A stretch of 64,000 nt of DNA from Urbifossiella limnaea. GTDB lineage: Bacteria > Planctomycetota > Planctomycetia > Gemmatales > Gemmataceae. Location of the stretch: contig NZ_CP036273.1 in the NCBI RefSeq assembly GCF_007747215.1, positions 3,456,322 through 3,520,321 of the forward strand. Reading direction: 5' to 3'. This document shows positions 19,203 to 28,024 of this stretch, one piece after another; positions within the stretch are counted from its first letter, which is position 1, and the number at the start of each line of letters is the position of its first letter. The notes beneath the pieces are model-generated. The model had not been told where the DNA came from and ran no database searches. It saw only the letters and a program-made list of their open reading frames with translations. Made by a program: the position numbers and the translations under genes.

Positions 19203-20978
19203 TCAGCCCACCAGGCCGACGGGTGCCGGGCTGGAGGACCAGTCGAACGGCGGCTCGACCAACTCCTCGTCCCCGCCGCGGTCGCGGAATACGTGCAGCA
19301 CCCGCACCCGGCTCAGGTCGTCGAACTTCGGCTCCGGGTACAAGTCCGAGCGGAACGGGTTACCCGGCTCGTAGTCGTGAATCATCACCCGCACCTTCGG
19401 CAGACCGCGGAAGTGGTGCTCCTCCGCGTACCGCGTTCCGCCGTGGACGTCGTACAGCTCCATCAGCACGCGGATCACCTTTTCCAACTTCCGGTAGCCG
19501 ACGCCGTCCTCGACGAAGAACATGTCCACCCGCGTGGCCCGCAGTACGGCGTGCAGGTGCTGTCGGCAGCGGACCGGGAGCACGCGCGCGTACGGCGGGC
19601 CGACCAGCGGCGGGGCCGCCTCTTCGCCGCTGTCGGCGTCGTCGCGGCCGAGGCACTCGATGAACCACCAGTGCGGTGCGAACCAGAACCCGCCGCCGCC
19701 CGGAGCCTTGAACGCACTCGCCCGCCGGAACAACTTGCCGACGCCGCGGAAGAAGTGCCGCCGCAGCTGAATCTCGTCGCGCCGCGCGAGCCGGTCGCGT
19801 ACAGCGTCGCCGTCCAGGTCGGCGGCGCACACGCGGAGCGGCCACTGCGGGTCGAACTCGGACGCCTCGGATTTCTCGGCCGGCACGAGTTGCAAACCCG
19901 CCGTCGCGCCGTCGCCGGTCGCAGCGCGGAAACCCCACTGCCGGACGCGACCCGCCGCCGCCTTCCGCTCCGCCGCGTTACCACCGACCAACGACACGGC
20001 CGGGCGTGTGCGGCGCGCCGGGTCGGAACGTGCCGCCGAGCCGAGCCAGTACACGCCGACGAGTACGAGGCCGGGGACGAGCCACGCGGTCATGGCGCCG
20101 AACAACGCGGTCACCGCCATCGCGTCTTCGCCGCCGGTGAGCCGGCCGCCGCACGCGGTAAGGAGCAAGTTGAACATCACAACAGCCGCGAGCCCGACGA
20201 CCATCGCCATGACGCGGTGCAGCGGCAGCGCGTAGACCGGCGTCCCCGGGGCGGAGCGCCACAAGATCGCCGCCCCGTCACCACCCGGAAGCGTGTAGGC
20301 GACCGCCGCCGCGGCCGCGACAGCGGCGCAGACGCCGAGCACGGCCGTCGGGGGCACGAGCCACGCCACGACCGAGGCCAGCACGGCGTAGCCGACGACG
20401 GCAGCGAGTTCGGCCCCGCGGCGGTCGGTCTCGCCGACCCACCCGCGAACCCAGCGGTCGATCACCGTCACGGGTACGAACACGCCGACGAGCGTGCAGA
20501 GGAGTAGCGATCCCCAGAGGAGCAACAACGCGGCGAGGTAGAGCACGTACGACGAGTACTGGCCGACGACGCGCCACCCGCTCGGGAAGAGTGCCCACGC
20601 CAGCCCGGCGAGCGCCCCCCACGCGGCGAGGGCGGCGAGGATCGTCCACACGAGCGGCGGCGTGCGGCGCGGGTACGGCGGGGTGCCGCGCAGGTCGAAT
20701 CCGTGGTCGTACCGGAAGCCGGCGGCGGACGCGCCGAGGCGGCGGCCCCAACCGAGAGCGGCCTGCACCCACGGGAGCGGCTCGCGGCGGTGTCGCACGG
20801 CCACCGCCGCGCCGAGCGCCAGCAGGGCGAACGCGGCGAACCCGTCGTGGGCGTCGTTGGATGCATGCCGGCCGGCGACTTCGAGCCCGGCCAGGCTCCC
20901 GACTACGACGAGGGTGAACCACCAGCCGGTCAGGGCGAGCTGGGAGTCTCGAAGGAGCGACGAGGCGAGGAGCTTCAT
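19203..20978 (-). CDS. Unknown polytopic membrane protein with soluble C-terminal domain
   Basis: 591 residues, not recognised. The first ~340 residues hold about eight hydrophobic segments, e.g. WWFTLVVVGSLAGLEVAG, VWTILAALAAWGALAGLAWA, LLLLWGSLLLCTLVGVFVPV and VMAMVVGLAAVVMFNLLLTA. The C-terminal ~250 residues are soluble and rich in His and aromatic residues (FWFAPHWWFIECLGRDD; MIHDYEPGNPFRSDLYPEP). No catalytic motif was identified. A planctomycete-restricted protein is likely. It lies alone between a DUF1549 gene and folC; the start could move slightly downstream. Confidence 0.7.
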   Translation of the reverse strand: MKLLASSLLRDSQLALTGWWFTLVVVGSLAGLEVAGRHASNDAHDGFAAFALLALGAAVAVRHRREPLPWVQAALGWGRRLGASAAGFRYDHGFDLRGTPPYPRRTPPLVWTILAALAAWGALAGLAWALFPSGWRVVGQYSSYVLYLAALLLLWGSLLLCTLVGVFVPVTVIDRWVRGWVGETDRRGAELAAVVGYAVLASVVAWLVPPTAVLGVCAAVAAAAAVAYTLPGGDGAAILWRSAPGTPVYALPLHRVMAMVVGLAAVVMFNLLLTACGGRLTGGEDAMAVTALFGAMTAWLVPGLVLVGVYWLGSAARSDPARRTRPAVSLVGGNAAERKAAAGRVRQWGFRAATGDGATAGLQLVPAEKSEASEFDPQWPLRVCAADLDGDAVRDRLARRDEIQLRRHFFRGVGKLFRRASAFKAPGGGGFWFAPHWWFIECLGRDDADSGEEAAPPLVGPPYARVLPVRCRQHLHAVLRATRVDMFFVEDGVGYRKLEKVIRVLMELYDVHGGTRYAEEHHFRGLPKVRVMIHDYEPGNPFRSDLYPEPKFDDLSRVRVLHVFRDRGGDEELVEPPFDWSSSPAPVGLVG

Positions 20979-21095
20979 GTCCGTATTTCACCACACCGCG
21001 GGCGGCTCGCCACCCTACCGGATAAATCCGCACCCCACGGACCGACGGGCGCACGTCATTCTACCCGCACGACCGGCACAGTTCAGCACCCCGGG

Positions 21096-22454
21096 TCAGG
21101 ATTTCGATCCTGTTCCGCTCAAGCCGCGGTCGGTCAGCACCAGAGGCCGCAGTTCCCCGGCAAGGAACACCGACCCGGTGACGCACACGAGGGCGTCATC
21201 CCCGGTGGCGGCTGTCCGGGCTTCTGCCCAGGCGTCCGCAGCCGTGGCGTGAAGCGCGAACGCCGCCGCCGGCGCGACCGAGGCGAGCAGTCGTGCCGAT
21301 TCTTCCGGCGGCAGGCACCGCGGGTTGTTCCCGTATCTCGTCAGGTGGAATCGGTCGAAATAGCGGGCTAGTACGCGCAGGATGTCTGCGACGGGTTTGT
21401 CCGACGAAACGGCGAACACGACCGCCCGGTGCCGCACCCGCGGGAACGACTCGGCCAGCGTTCGCACCAGCGCCTCGGCGCTCGGCACGTTATGGGCCGT
21501 ATCCAGAATGACGACCGGCGATCGGCGCACGACCTCCACGCGGCCCGGCCACACGACGCTCGCCAGCCCCGCGGCGACGGCGGCAGCGGGGACGTGGAGC
21601 CCGCCGTCGCGCAGCCGATCGACGACGGCCACGGCCAGCGCGGCGTTGTGCGCCTGGTGCTCGCCGAGAAGCGCGAGCGCCGTCGGGCCGTAAGTGCTCC
21701 GGGGAGTGGAGATCGTCACTACGGGCGGGCCTTCGGACTCACCCGGTCGGTAGTCGAAACCGAAATCCGCTCCGCGTTCCCACACTGGCGCCGCCAGTTC
21801 GGCCGCAACCTTTCGCACCACGTCCCGCGGCCCCGGCTCGGTCACGCCACTCACTACCGGCACGTTCGGCTTGATGATGCCGGCCTTCTGGAACGCCACC
21901 GCTTCGAGCGTGCCGCCGAGCTGGGCCGTATGGTCGAGCCCGACCGACGTGACCACCGACACCAACGGCCGGCACACGTTCGTGCTGTCGAACCGGCCGC
22001 CGAGGCCAACTTCGATCACGGCCAGGTCGCAGCGGCGGTACGCGAAGTGGAGGAAACCGAGGGCCGTGCCGATCTCGAAGAACGTCGGCGGCGGGAAGCC
22101 GTCGGCGTCCATCGCGGCGACCGCGGGGGCCAGCTCCGTCATCCGCGCCGCGAGTTCGCGTTCGGTGATGACGGCGTCGTCCACCTGGATGCGCTCGCGT
22201 ACGTCGGTGAGGTGCGGCGACGTGAACAGCCCGACGCGGTAGCCGGCCGCCCGCAGCACGGCCGCGAGCATCGCCGACGTGGAACCCTTCCCCTTCGTGC
22301 CGGTAACGTGGACGAGGCGGACGCGCTCGTGCGGGTCGCCGAGGCGGCGGAGCAGTGCGCGCATCCGCTCCAGCTTCAAATCGGTCGGGTGCGCCGCCCG
22401 GACCTCGTAGTTGACCCGGGCGTACCAGAACGCCAGAGCCTCGGGGTAGGTCAT
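21096..22454 (-). CDS. folC: Folylpolyglutamate synthase / dihydrofolate synthase
   Basis: About 452 residues from the ATG that gives MTYPEALAFWYARVNYE, the normal family N-terminus; the frame is open 25 codons further but that stretch overlaps a hairpin. It adds glutamate to dihydropteroate and/or folates using ATP. The Mur-ligase-type P-loop is VTGTKGKGSTSAML near residues 50-63, followed by GLFTSPHLTDVRERIQVD near 80 and VGLGGRFDSTNV near 148. The later block VVILDTAHNVPSAEAL near 311 is also typical. No other folate genes are adjacent. Confidence 0.93.
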   Translation of the reverse strand: MTYPEALAFWYARVNYEVRAAHPTDLKLERMRALLRRLGDPHERVRLVHVTGTKGKGSTSAMLAAVLRAAGYRVGLFTSPHLTDVRERIQVDDAVITERELAARMTELAPAVAAMDADGFPPPTFFEIGTALGFLHFAYRRCDLAVIEVGLGGRFDSTNVCRPLVSVVTSVGLDHTAQLGGTLEAVAFQKAGIIKPNVPVVSGVTEPGPRDVVRKVAAELAAPVWERGADFGFDYRPGESEGPPVVTISTPRSTYGPTALALLGEHQAHNAALAVAVVDRLRDGGLHVPAAAVAAGLASVVWPGRVEVVRRSPVVILDTAHNVPSAEALVRTLAESFPRVRHRAVVFAVSSDKPVADILRVLARYFDRFHLTRYGNNPRCLPPEESARLLASVAPAAAFALHATAADAWAEARTAATGDDALVCVTGSVFLAGELRPLVLTDRGLSGTGSKS

Positions 22455-22478
22455 GCGGCCGCGCGGGGGTGAACGACG

Positions 22479-22508
22479 AGAGCCCGAGGACGGCCGTCCC
22501 CGGGCTCT
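22479..22508 (-). terminator. Hairpin downstream of the three-gene ATPase block
   Basis: A 30-base inverted repeat (AGAGCCCGAGGACG paired with CGTCCCCGGGCTCT) lies 41 bases beyond the stop of the ATPase gene. On the minus-strand RNA the single mismatch becomes a G-U pair, so the fold suits that strand. There is no T-run. The core GGACGGCCGTCCCCGGGCT recurs at 40505-40534. Confidence 0.6.
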
Positions 22509-22549
22509 GGGGGGTGTTGTACCCACCACCTCATTCTAACGGCCCGGCG

Positions 22550-24868
22550 TCAGCCGACCACCGGCATGCACACCTGCTCCAGCAGCTTCTCGCACCGCTC
22601 CTGGATCACGTCGGCGAGGTTCGGTAGCGGCGCCCCGTCCGGCAGCGCCTCGCGGACCGCGGCGATCCACCGCGGGAAGCTGTACACCTGGGCCAGCCCG
22701 TCGAGCGCCGCCGGCTCCAGCCGGGCGTGCTTGCCCGCCCGCTCGGCCTCGGCCCACAGCGACTTGCTCTTTCCGGTCATGCCCAGGTCGTCCTCGGGCC
22801 GCAGCAGGATGAGGTGATCGACGACCGTCGGGCGGGTGTCCATCGCGCCGAGCTTCACCTCTAAATCCTTCGGCTTGCCGGCCCCGCGCGACAGGAACAG
22901 GCCGACGCCCACCTTCCACGGCTGGCCGTCCTTGCAGGCCCAGTGTGCAAGCGTGACCATGCCGTACGTCGGGTGGTCGCCGAAGCTCCACTCGGGTACG
23001 ACGTGCTGGAGCCGCCACGGGCCGACCTTTACGCCGTGCTCGTGGCACGCCGCCAGGAACGCCCCCAGCCCCGCCTGCAACTCGCGCGTCGCGCCGGTCA
23101 GGGCGCCGTCCGGTTCGAGCTTCCGCCGGGCCGCCCGCTGCTCCTGATCCCACAACTCGAGTAGAGCCGCGTGCGACAGGATGGACGACCGTGCCGGCGG
23201 CTCGACGATCGGGGCCGATTCGACCACGACGGGGACGGCCGGCTCCGGCGGCGGCAGCGCGGCCACCGGATCGGCGGGGACGTGGATGATGTCCACGGCA
23301 CCGACGCGGTAGTCGTCGTCGTCGTGCCCGAGGAGCTGGGCCAGCCGGTTGAGCGTGCCACGGTCGAGGCCGCCGTACGAGAGCGGGGCCGGCGCTGCGA
23401 GCGCCGGCGGCTCCGCGGCGGGAAGGCGGGTCACCGGCGTTACCGGCTCGTCGTACAGCTGCGAGACGCCGTTCGCGCGTGCGCCGCGCGGCCCGGTCTG
23501 CATGTCGTCCGGGCCGTACACCACGTGATCGAACAGGTGGCGGAACTGCTGTAGCATGTCGCGCAACGTCGGCTCGGTGGCCGCCACGCGGGCGATCTCC
23601 TCTTCCGCGAACGGCGTCACGTCCGAGTCCGCTTCGCCCTCCGGGAGCTCGTCCAGCACCGGCCGCAACCTCGCTTCGACGACGCGCCGCACGAGCCCGC
23701 CGTCCGGCGCTTCCAGGCGAATGGCCTTCACCGTGCCGTGCTTCGGGACGTGCACCGGGTTGTTGAGCCGGTCCTGAATGTAGCCGTCGAGGCTGGGGAC
23801 GAAGCGGTTCCACAGGCCGCGCTCGGCGAAGACCAGAAACAACAGCCCGTCCACCTGGTGCATCACCTGCACGATGCCGGCGAAGAACGCTTCCGCGGTC
23901 TTGTGGGCGTCGTCGCTCCGGCGTGCGAGGAGCAGGTCCTCGAGCTGGTCGAACGCGACCACGACCGGCGTCTTGAGGCTGCGGAACAGCTCGGCCAGCA
24001 CCTTGAACAACGCCAGAACCAAATCCTGCCGCGTGGGCCGGACCTGGAAGTCGAGTTCGGCGAATCCGTAGGTCAGGAAGTTCGCCAGCTCGGCCTCGTC
24101 TTTCAGGAGCGTGGCCTTGGCGAACCCGGTGAGGATGTGCCGCCGCATCAACCCGGCGGTGTTGTGCGCCTCGGTGCGGCCGGCGTGTGCGGCCAGCAGG
24201 TCAAAGGCACGCTGTGGCGTCAGCCCGGCGTCAGCCAACGCCTGAGGCAGCGGCGTCGGCATCCGCGCGAAGTTGGAGTAGCCACTGAGGTTCTCGGCGA
24301 GCCACTCCGAGCGTTCCTGCGCCTGCTGCCCTCCGAGCCCGAGCCGCCGCGCCCACCGGCCCAGGCCCGGCGGCGGGAACAGTTCCACCTTGTCGGCCGG
24401 GCTCAGGTCGCGAAGCGCGACCCCGAGCTGCCGGCGGACGAGGTTCTCGCCCACCTGGTCGAGCGGCCGCACGCCCTTCTGCTTCCCGCCGCCGAGGAGC
24501 GTGTCGATGATCTGGAACAGCAGGTATTCGAGGAAGTCGGTGTCCTTCTGGTACACGCCCGGGGTGACGAGCAGCTGCCACGCCCCGCCGACGCCGTGCT
24601 TGATGCTGTGGAGGAGGTGCGTCTTCCCGGCGCCCTTGTTGCCCAGCACCGGCACCACCTCGGAGTGGGCGGTGGGGTCGTAGCGGTACAGGTCGATGAT
24701 CGCGTGGAGCAGGTCGCGCTCGGGGGCGAACAGCTCGGGGACGTGGTAGCGGGCACAGACCTCGTCGTCCGGGTTGCGGGCGAAGTAGTTGCGGAACGGG
24801 TTGCCGGCCCGTTTCAACACGTCCCGGGCGCGGTCGGTGAGCGGGCGGTCGGCGGCGGCGGTCGTCAT
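22550..24868 (-). CDS. AAA-like P-loop ATPase with large unknown C-terminal region
   Basis: 772 residues from the ATG giving MTTAAADRPLTDRARD. Walker A is VLGNKGAGKTHLLHS near residues 73-87, and Walker B is TPVVVAFDQLEDLL near 297-310, followed by a possible sensor stretch LLFLVFAERGLW. This fits an AAA/STAND-like ATPase, close in style to DnaA/Orc/BrxC-type loaders, but no family is certain. After ~535 comes a Pro/Ala-rich linker, then a C-terminal domain (~620-770) with WKVGVGLFLSRG, PKDLEVKLGAM and VDHLILLRPEDDL. The D-x-EVK string could be nuclease-like, which is speculation. It starts 17 bases after the 239-residue gene, so they form an operon. Confidence 0.7.
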   Translation of the reverse strand: MTTAAADRPLTDRARDVLKRAGNPFRNYFARNPDDEVCARYHVPELFAPERDLLHAIIDLYRYDPTAHSEVVPVLGNKGAGKTHLLHSIKHGVGGAWQLLVTPGVYQKDTDFLEYLLFQIIDTLLGGGKQKGVRPLDQVGENLVRRQLGVALRDLSPADKVELFPPPGLGRWARRLGLGGQQAQERSEWLAENLSGYSNFARMPTPLPQALADAGLTPQRAFDLLAAHAGRTEAHNTAGLMRRHILTGFAKATLLKDEAELANFLTYGFAELDFQVRPTRQDLVLALFKVLAELFRSLKTPVVVAFDQLEDLLLARRSDDAHKTAEAFFAGIVQVMHQVDGLLFLVFAERGLWNRFVPSLDGYIQDRLNNPVHVPKHGTVKAIRLEAPDGGLVRRVVEARLRPVLDELPEGEADSDVTPFAEEEIARVAATEPTLRDMLQQFRHLFDHVVYGPDDMQTGPRGARANGVSQLYDEPVTPVTRLPAAEPPALAAPAPLSYGGLDRGTLNRLAQLLGHDDDDYRVGAVDIIHVPADPVAALPPPEPAVPVVVESAPIVEPPARSSILSHAALLELWDQEQRAARRKLEPDGALTGATRELQAGLGAFLAACHEHGVKVGPWRLQHVVPEWSFGDHPTYGMVTLAHWACKDGQPWKVGVGLFLSRGAGKPKDLEVKLGAMDTRPTVVDHLILLRPEDDLGMTGKSKSLWAEAERAGKHARLEPAALDGLAQVYSFPRWIAAVREALPDGAPLPNLADVIQERCEKLLEQVCMPVVG

Positions 24869-24885
24869 CCGGTTCCCTCCGGGGG

Positions 24886-25605
24886 TCAGACGGCGGCCGC
24901 GAGCCGGTCGGCCCGGCGCGACACCGTGTCCGTGCGGATCGAGGCGTAATACGCGATCCCGTGGCCGACGAGCAAGGCGAACGCCGGCTCGGGCAGGGCG
25001 TACAACGGGCCGGTCCACGGGTGGAGGTACACGGCCCCGCGGTCGTGCAGCGTACGGAGGGCGTCGTGGAAGGCGCCGACGCTCGGGGCGGCGCACCGCC
25101 GGTACAGATCGGGAAGGGGGCAGTCCTCGCCGGCAGTCGCGGCCCAGTCCGCAAGTTTCGCCAGAAGCACGTCCGCCAGATCGGTCGGCGGTGCGCCGGC
25201 TGTTTCAGACGCGACGCGGTTAGTCGTCACTTTCGGGAGCACGCGCGAAACCGCATCGCGCAGCCCGAAGAGGCTGTCGGCCATGCGGCGGGCCGCGGTG
25301 AGGAGGTCGTTCACCTCGGTCTGTCGGGCTTCGAGGACGCGGACGAAGTCTTCGAGCACCTGCTTCGGGTTCGCGGCCGCGAGCAGGTACGCCCACCCGG
25401 CGTCGGTGAGCGTGTAAAGCTTCTGACGGGCGTCGGTCGCCTTGAGGAGGCCGTCGGCCACGGCCTTCTGTGCCGCGGTCTTCCCGGCGGGGACGGCCGG
25501 GAACAACCCGGGCTCGGCCTTCGTCGCGACGAGCGCCACGCCGGCCGGCTCGGCCGCGGCACGGCTGAGTGCGTCGATGACGTGGTACGTGAGTTTGTCG
25601 GCCAC
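24886..25605 (-). CDS. Unknown protein, possible winged-helix
   Basis: About 239 residues from a GTG start giving VADKLTYHVIDALSRAA; the frame is open 20 codons upstream but that stretch looks non-coding. Residues ~35-75 (AAQKAVADGLLKATDARQKL with YTLTDAGWAYLL) read like the recognition helix and wing of a winged-helix domain. A helical, possibly coiled-coil stretch follows (VLEDFVRVLEARQTEVNDLL). A second winged-helix-like region (~165-215, LPDLYRRCAAPSVGAFHDAL) is possible. No enzyme motif. It sits between the 179-residue and the ATPase genes and probably works with the ATPase, perhaps as a DNA-binding partner (inference). Confidence 0.6.
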   Translation of the reverse strand: MADKLTYHVIDALSRAAAEPAGVALVATKAEPGLFPAVPAGKTAAQKAVADGLLKATDARQKLYTLTDAGWAYLLAAANPKQVLEDFVRVLEARQTEVNDLLTAARRMADSLFGLRDAVSRVLPKVTTNRVASETAGAPPTDLADVLLAKLADWAATAGEDCPLPDLYRRCAAPSVGAFHDALRTLHDRGAVYLHPWTGPLYALPEPAFALLVGHGIAYYASIRTDTVSRRADRLAAAV

Positions 25606-25675
25606 GGTCCGCTTCCGTGCGGGATTCGGGCCGGCATGGTACGCCAGCCCGCCCCGCCCGTGCAACCCCGGGCTT

Positions 25676-26215
25676 TTACCCGATCAGCGGCGTGCCCGGC
25701 GGCAGGTCCGGCCGGCGTTCCTCCCACTCGCGGCGCACCTCGCGCAACCCGACGGCACACACCTCGAACTGCTCGCTCAGCCGGCGGAACAAGTCGGCCT
25801 GGCCGGGGGCGCGGTCGGCGGCGATGCGGCTCGTCAGCAGGTAGCCGCGCTTCCCCTGGGCGGTGTAGTCCACGAGCGCGTCGCGGGGGCCGCGGGCGCG
25901 GCCGCGGTTCAGCGCCTCGGGGTAGACCCCCGTCCAGAACAGGGCGAAGTCGCCGACGTGGCGGTAGAACTCGCCCTGCGTCCGGCCGGCGGGCAGTTGG
26001 TCCGCCTCCAGCACCATGCCGACCAACTCGGTGAGCGGTCGGCCGTCGGAGCCGGGCAGGCGGTGGACGGCGTCGCAGTGGACGAACCGCGACAGGAGAG
26101 ACGACAGGTAATCGGTCAGGGGCGGGTCGGCGACGCCGAGGTGGGAGAAGAAGGCGTGCTCGGTCAGCCCGGCGAACAGCCGCCGGAGCGGGTGTTCCGC
26201 GGGAGGATCCCACAT
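25676..26215 (-). CDS. Unknown 179-residue protein
   Basis: Not recognised. The chain is mostly helical and soluble with no signal peptide (MWDPPAEHPLRRLFAGLTEH). Notable stretches are LTDYLSSLLSRFVHCDAVHR and EFYRHVGDFALFWTGVYPEAL. It is the first gene of a three-gene minus-strand block, 70 bases ahead of the GTG-started gene. The strict order with a putative winged-helix protein and an ATPase suggests a common function. Confidence 0.6.
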   Translation of the reverse strand: MWDPPAEHPLRRLFAGLTEHAFFSHLGVADPPLTDYLSSLLSRFVHCDAVHRLPGSDGRPLTELVGMVLEADQLPAGRTQGEFYRHVGDFALFWTGVYPEALNRGRARGPRDALVDYTAQGKRGYLLTSRIAADRAPGQADLFRRLSEQFEVCAVGLREVRREWEERRPDLPPGTPLIG

Positions 26216-26352
26216 GACAACGTGTCCTCGATAGGGCTCCGGGGAAGTGACCGGGGCGGGCGGCCACCGGTATTCTACGCACGCCGCATACGAACACGAC
26301 AGCCGTGCGTCCAGAGCAGAATCAATTTTTTTCGCCGAGATCGTCGCGTGGT

Positions 26353-26381
26353 GCCGGTCCGGCGGTGTGTGCCGGACCGGC
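26353..26381 (-). terminator. Perfect 11-bp stem downstream of the 517-residue gene
   Basis: GCCGGTCCGGC and GCCGGACCGGC flank a 7-base loop, ten bases beyond the stop at 26391. No T-run follows immediately on the minus strand, so it may be a transcript-end stabiliser rather than a classical intrinsic terminator. Confidence 0.5.
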
Positions 26382-26390
26382 TCGACGGGC

Positions 26391-27944
26391 TCAACCCTTT
26401 AGCAACTCTCGCGCCTGGGCGACGCCGGGGGCCGGGTAGCCGTGGGCACTCGCAGTCACGCGGGCCAGTGCCGTCAGCTGCCGCCACCGGAACGCCGGGC
26501 GGGCGGCGGCGAACTCCTCGGTCACGGTGCGGTAATACTTCTCGGCGTGCAGCGCCCCGTCCTCCGAGATCGCGTAGCCGCGGAGCAGCGCGAACACGTC
26601 ACGGGCCGCGCCCGGGTTTGCCTCGCCGATCCGGTGGGCCAGGGCCGCCGCGCGGGGTTGGTTCTTCTCGCGCACGGCGCCGTCGAGTTCGCGGAGCAGG
26701 GCGTCGGCCGCGACGCCGCGGACGGATTCGAGGTGCTCCGGCCGCGGGTAGGGGTTCCACGTCAGGAACTCGCTGCGGCCGCCGCGGTCGCGGGCGATCT
26801 GGTAGCCGGCGAGGATCAGACTCGTAACGGCGGTACGGCGGCCGCCGGCGCGGGCGATCGTCCGCCAGGCGTGCGTCGAGTCGCACGAGTGGACGCCGAC
26901 CGAATCGCCGTGACAGCTGCCGGCCGGCTTGTTCGCCTGCGCCCACTGCGGCGGACGCCCCGCGTCGCGCAGCACCAGCTGGTTCGACGCCAGCGCCAGC
27001 GCCTCGCCGACGGCCGAGGGGCTGAACCCTTCGGCGAGTGCGGCGGCGACGGCGTCCGCGGCCTGCGCCGGCGTGGCGCGGAAGACCGTGTCGGCGAAGT
27101 GCTCCACCCAGGCGTCGTCGGGGGCGCGGGTGCCGGGCGTCGCGCTCAGGAGGCGGTGCTGGTCGAGCACCTTCGGCAGTAGTGCCCGCACCTCCTGGTT
27201 GTGGACCGCGGTGTTCGGGTGCGTCTCGCTCTTGACGCAGTACCGCACCGACTGCCTCAGCAGCGTGTGCGCCCGCTCCCGGCCGACGAAGTCGAGCAGG
27301 TCGATGGCCCGCGACACGATTACCGTGCGGTGCACCTCGGTGCCGTCGTCCACGAGCATCATCAGCCCGTCCACGGCGTCCGGGACCGGCCCGGCAGCAA
27401 CGGCGGCGAACGCCCGCTCGGCCCCGGCCATGTCCTTCTGCCGGCCGAGTTCGCGAAGCCGCTCGCCGCTGGCCTCGCCGCCGGGGGTAACTGGCCGCAG
27501 CACCTCGGCGCGCGGCCCGCCCACCTCGCCGAGCCGCGCCGCGTTGCGGTACAGCACCTTCAGCACCGGCAGGGGCCGCTTCTTGGCGTCGGACTCCTCC
27601 GCGGCCATGTGGAAGGCCGGCGTGAGGGCCATCATCGTGTGGAAGCCGACGTAGTCCTCGCCGCCGAAGGCGCGGGCGTTGGCCAGGGCCGCGGCGGCGA
27701 CGAGCCGGCGCAGGTCGGTGCCGGTCCGCAGCTTCTCGACAGCCGCGGGGAGGATGCGGTCGGCGGGCGTTTCGTGGATGAAGTTCACGAGCGGGTCGAG
27801 GTCGCCGAACGTGAGGCGGGCCGGCTCGTCGTCGGCCCAGGCGGTGCCGAGGCCGAGGTCGCCGGCGACGCCGGTGCCGAGGGTCGCGACGAACATGCCG
27901 CGGCCGATGTCGGAAAGTGCGTCGCGGCGGCTGGGGCGGGACAT
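26391..27944 (-). CDS. Exported protein of unknown function
   Basis: 517 residues. The N-terminus MSRPSRRDALSDIGRGMFVA followed by a hydrophobic run and AWADDEP resembles a twin-arginine leader. The mature part is Ala-rich and helical (ILPAAVEKLRTGTDLRRLVA; FGGEDYVGFHTMMALTPAFH) with several conserved-looking His residues and the motif CHGDSVGVHSCDSTHAW near 345. No known catalytic signature was found. Similar proteins occur in planctomycete genomes as hypotheticals, to my knowledge. It stands alone between the three-gene ATPase block and the DUF1552 gene. Confidence 0.65.
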   Translation of the reverse strand: MSRPSRRDALSDIGRGMFVATLGTGVAGDLGLGTAWADDEPARLTFGDLDPLVNFIHETPADRILPAAVEKLRTGTDLRRLVAAAALANARAFGGEDYVGFHTMMALTPAFHMAAEESDAKKRPLPVLKVLYRNAARLGEVGGPRAEVLRPVTPGGEASGERLRELGRQKDMAGAERAFAAVAAGPVPDAVDGLMMLVDDGTEVHRTVIVSRAIDLLDFVGRERAHTLLRQSVRYCVKSETHPNTAVHNQEVRALLPKVLDQHRLLSATPGTRAPDDAWVEHFADTVFRATPAQAADAVAAALAEGFSPSAVGEALALASNQLVLRDAGRPPQWAQANKPAGSCHGDSVGVHSCDSTHAWRTIARAGGRRTAVTSLILAGYQIARDRGGRSEFLTWNPYPRPEHLESVRGVAADALLRELDGAVREKNQPRAAALAHRIGEANPGAARDVFALLRGYAISEDGALHAEKYYRTVTEEFAAARPAFRWRQLTALARVTASAHGYPAPGVAQARELLKG

Positions 27945-28024
27945 GGAACCCTCGAGGTGGGAGAGTGGAGGGCGAGTGACGAGTGAAGCGTACCCGCGCC
28001 CGGATCCGTGTGCAAGCGTTTATG

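Noticed and set aside
26272-26277. A TAGAAT -10 element for the three-gene block
   Set aside because: No acceptable -35 at the right spacing; the match alone is too weak in this composition.
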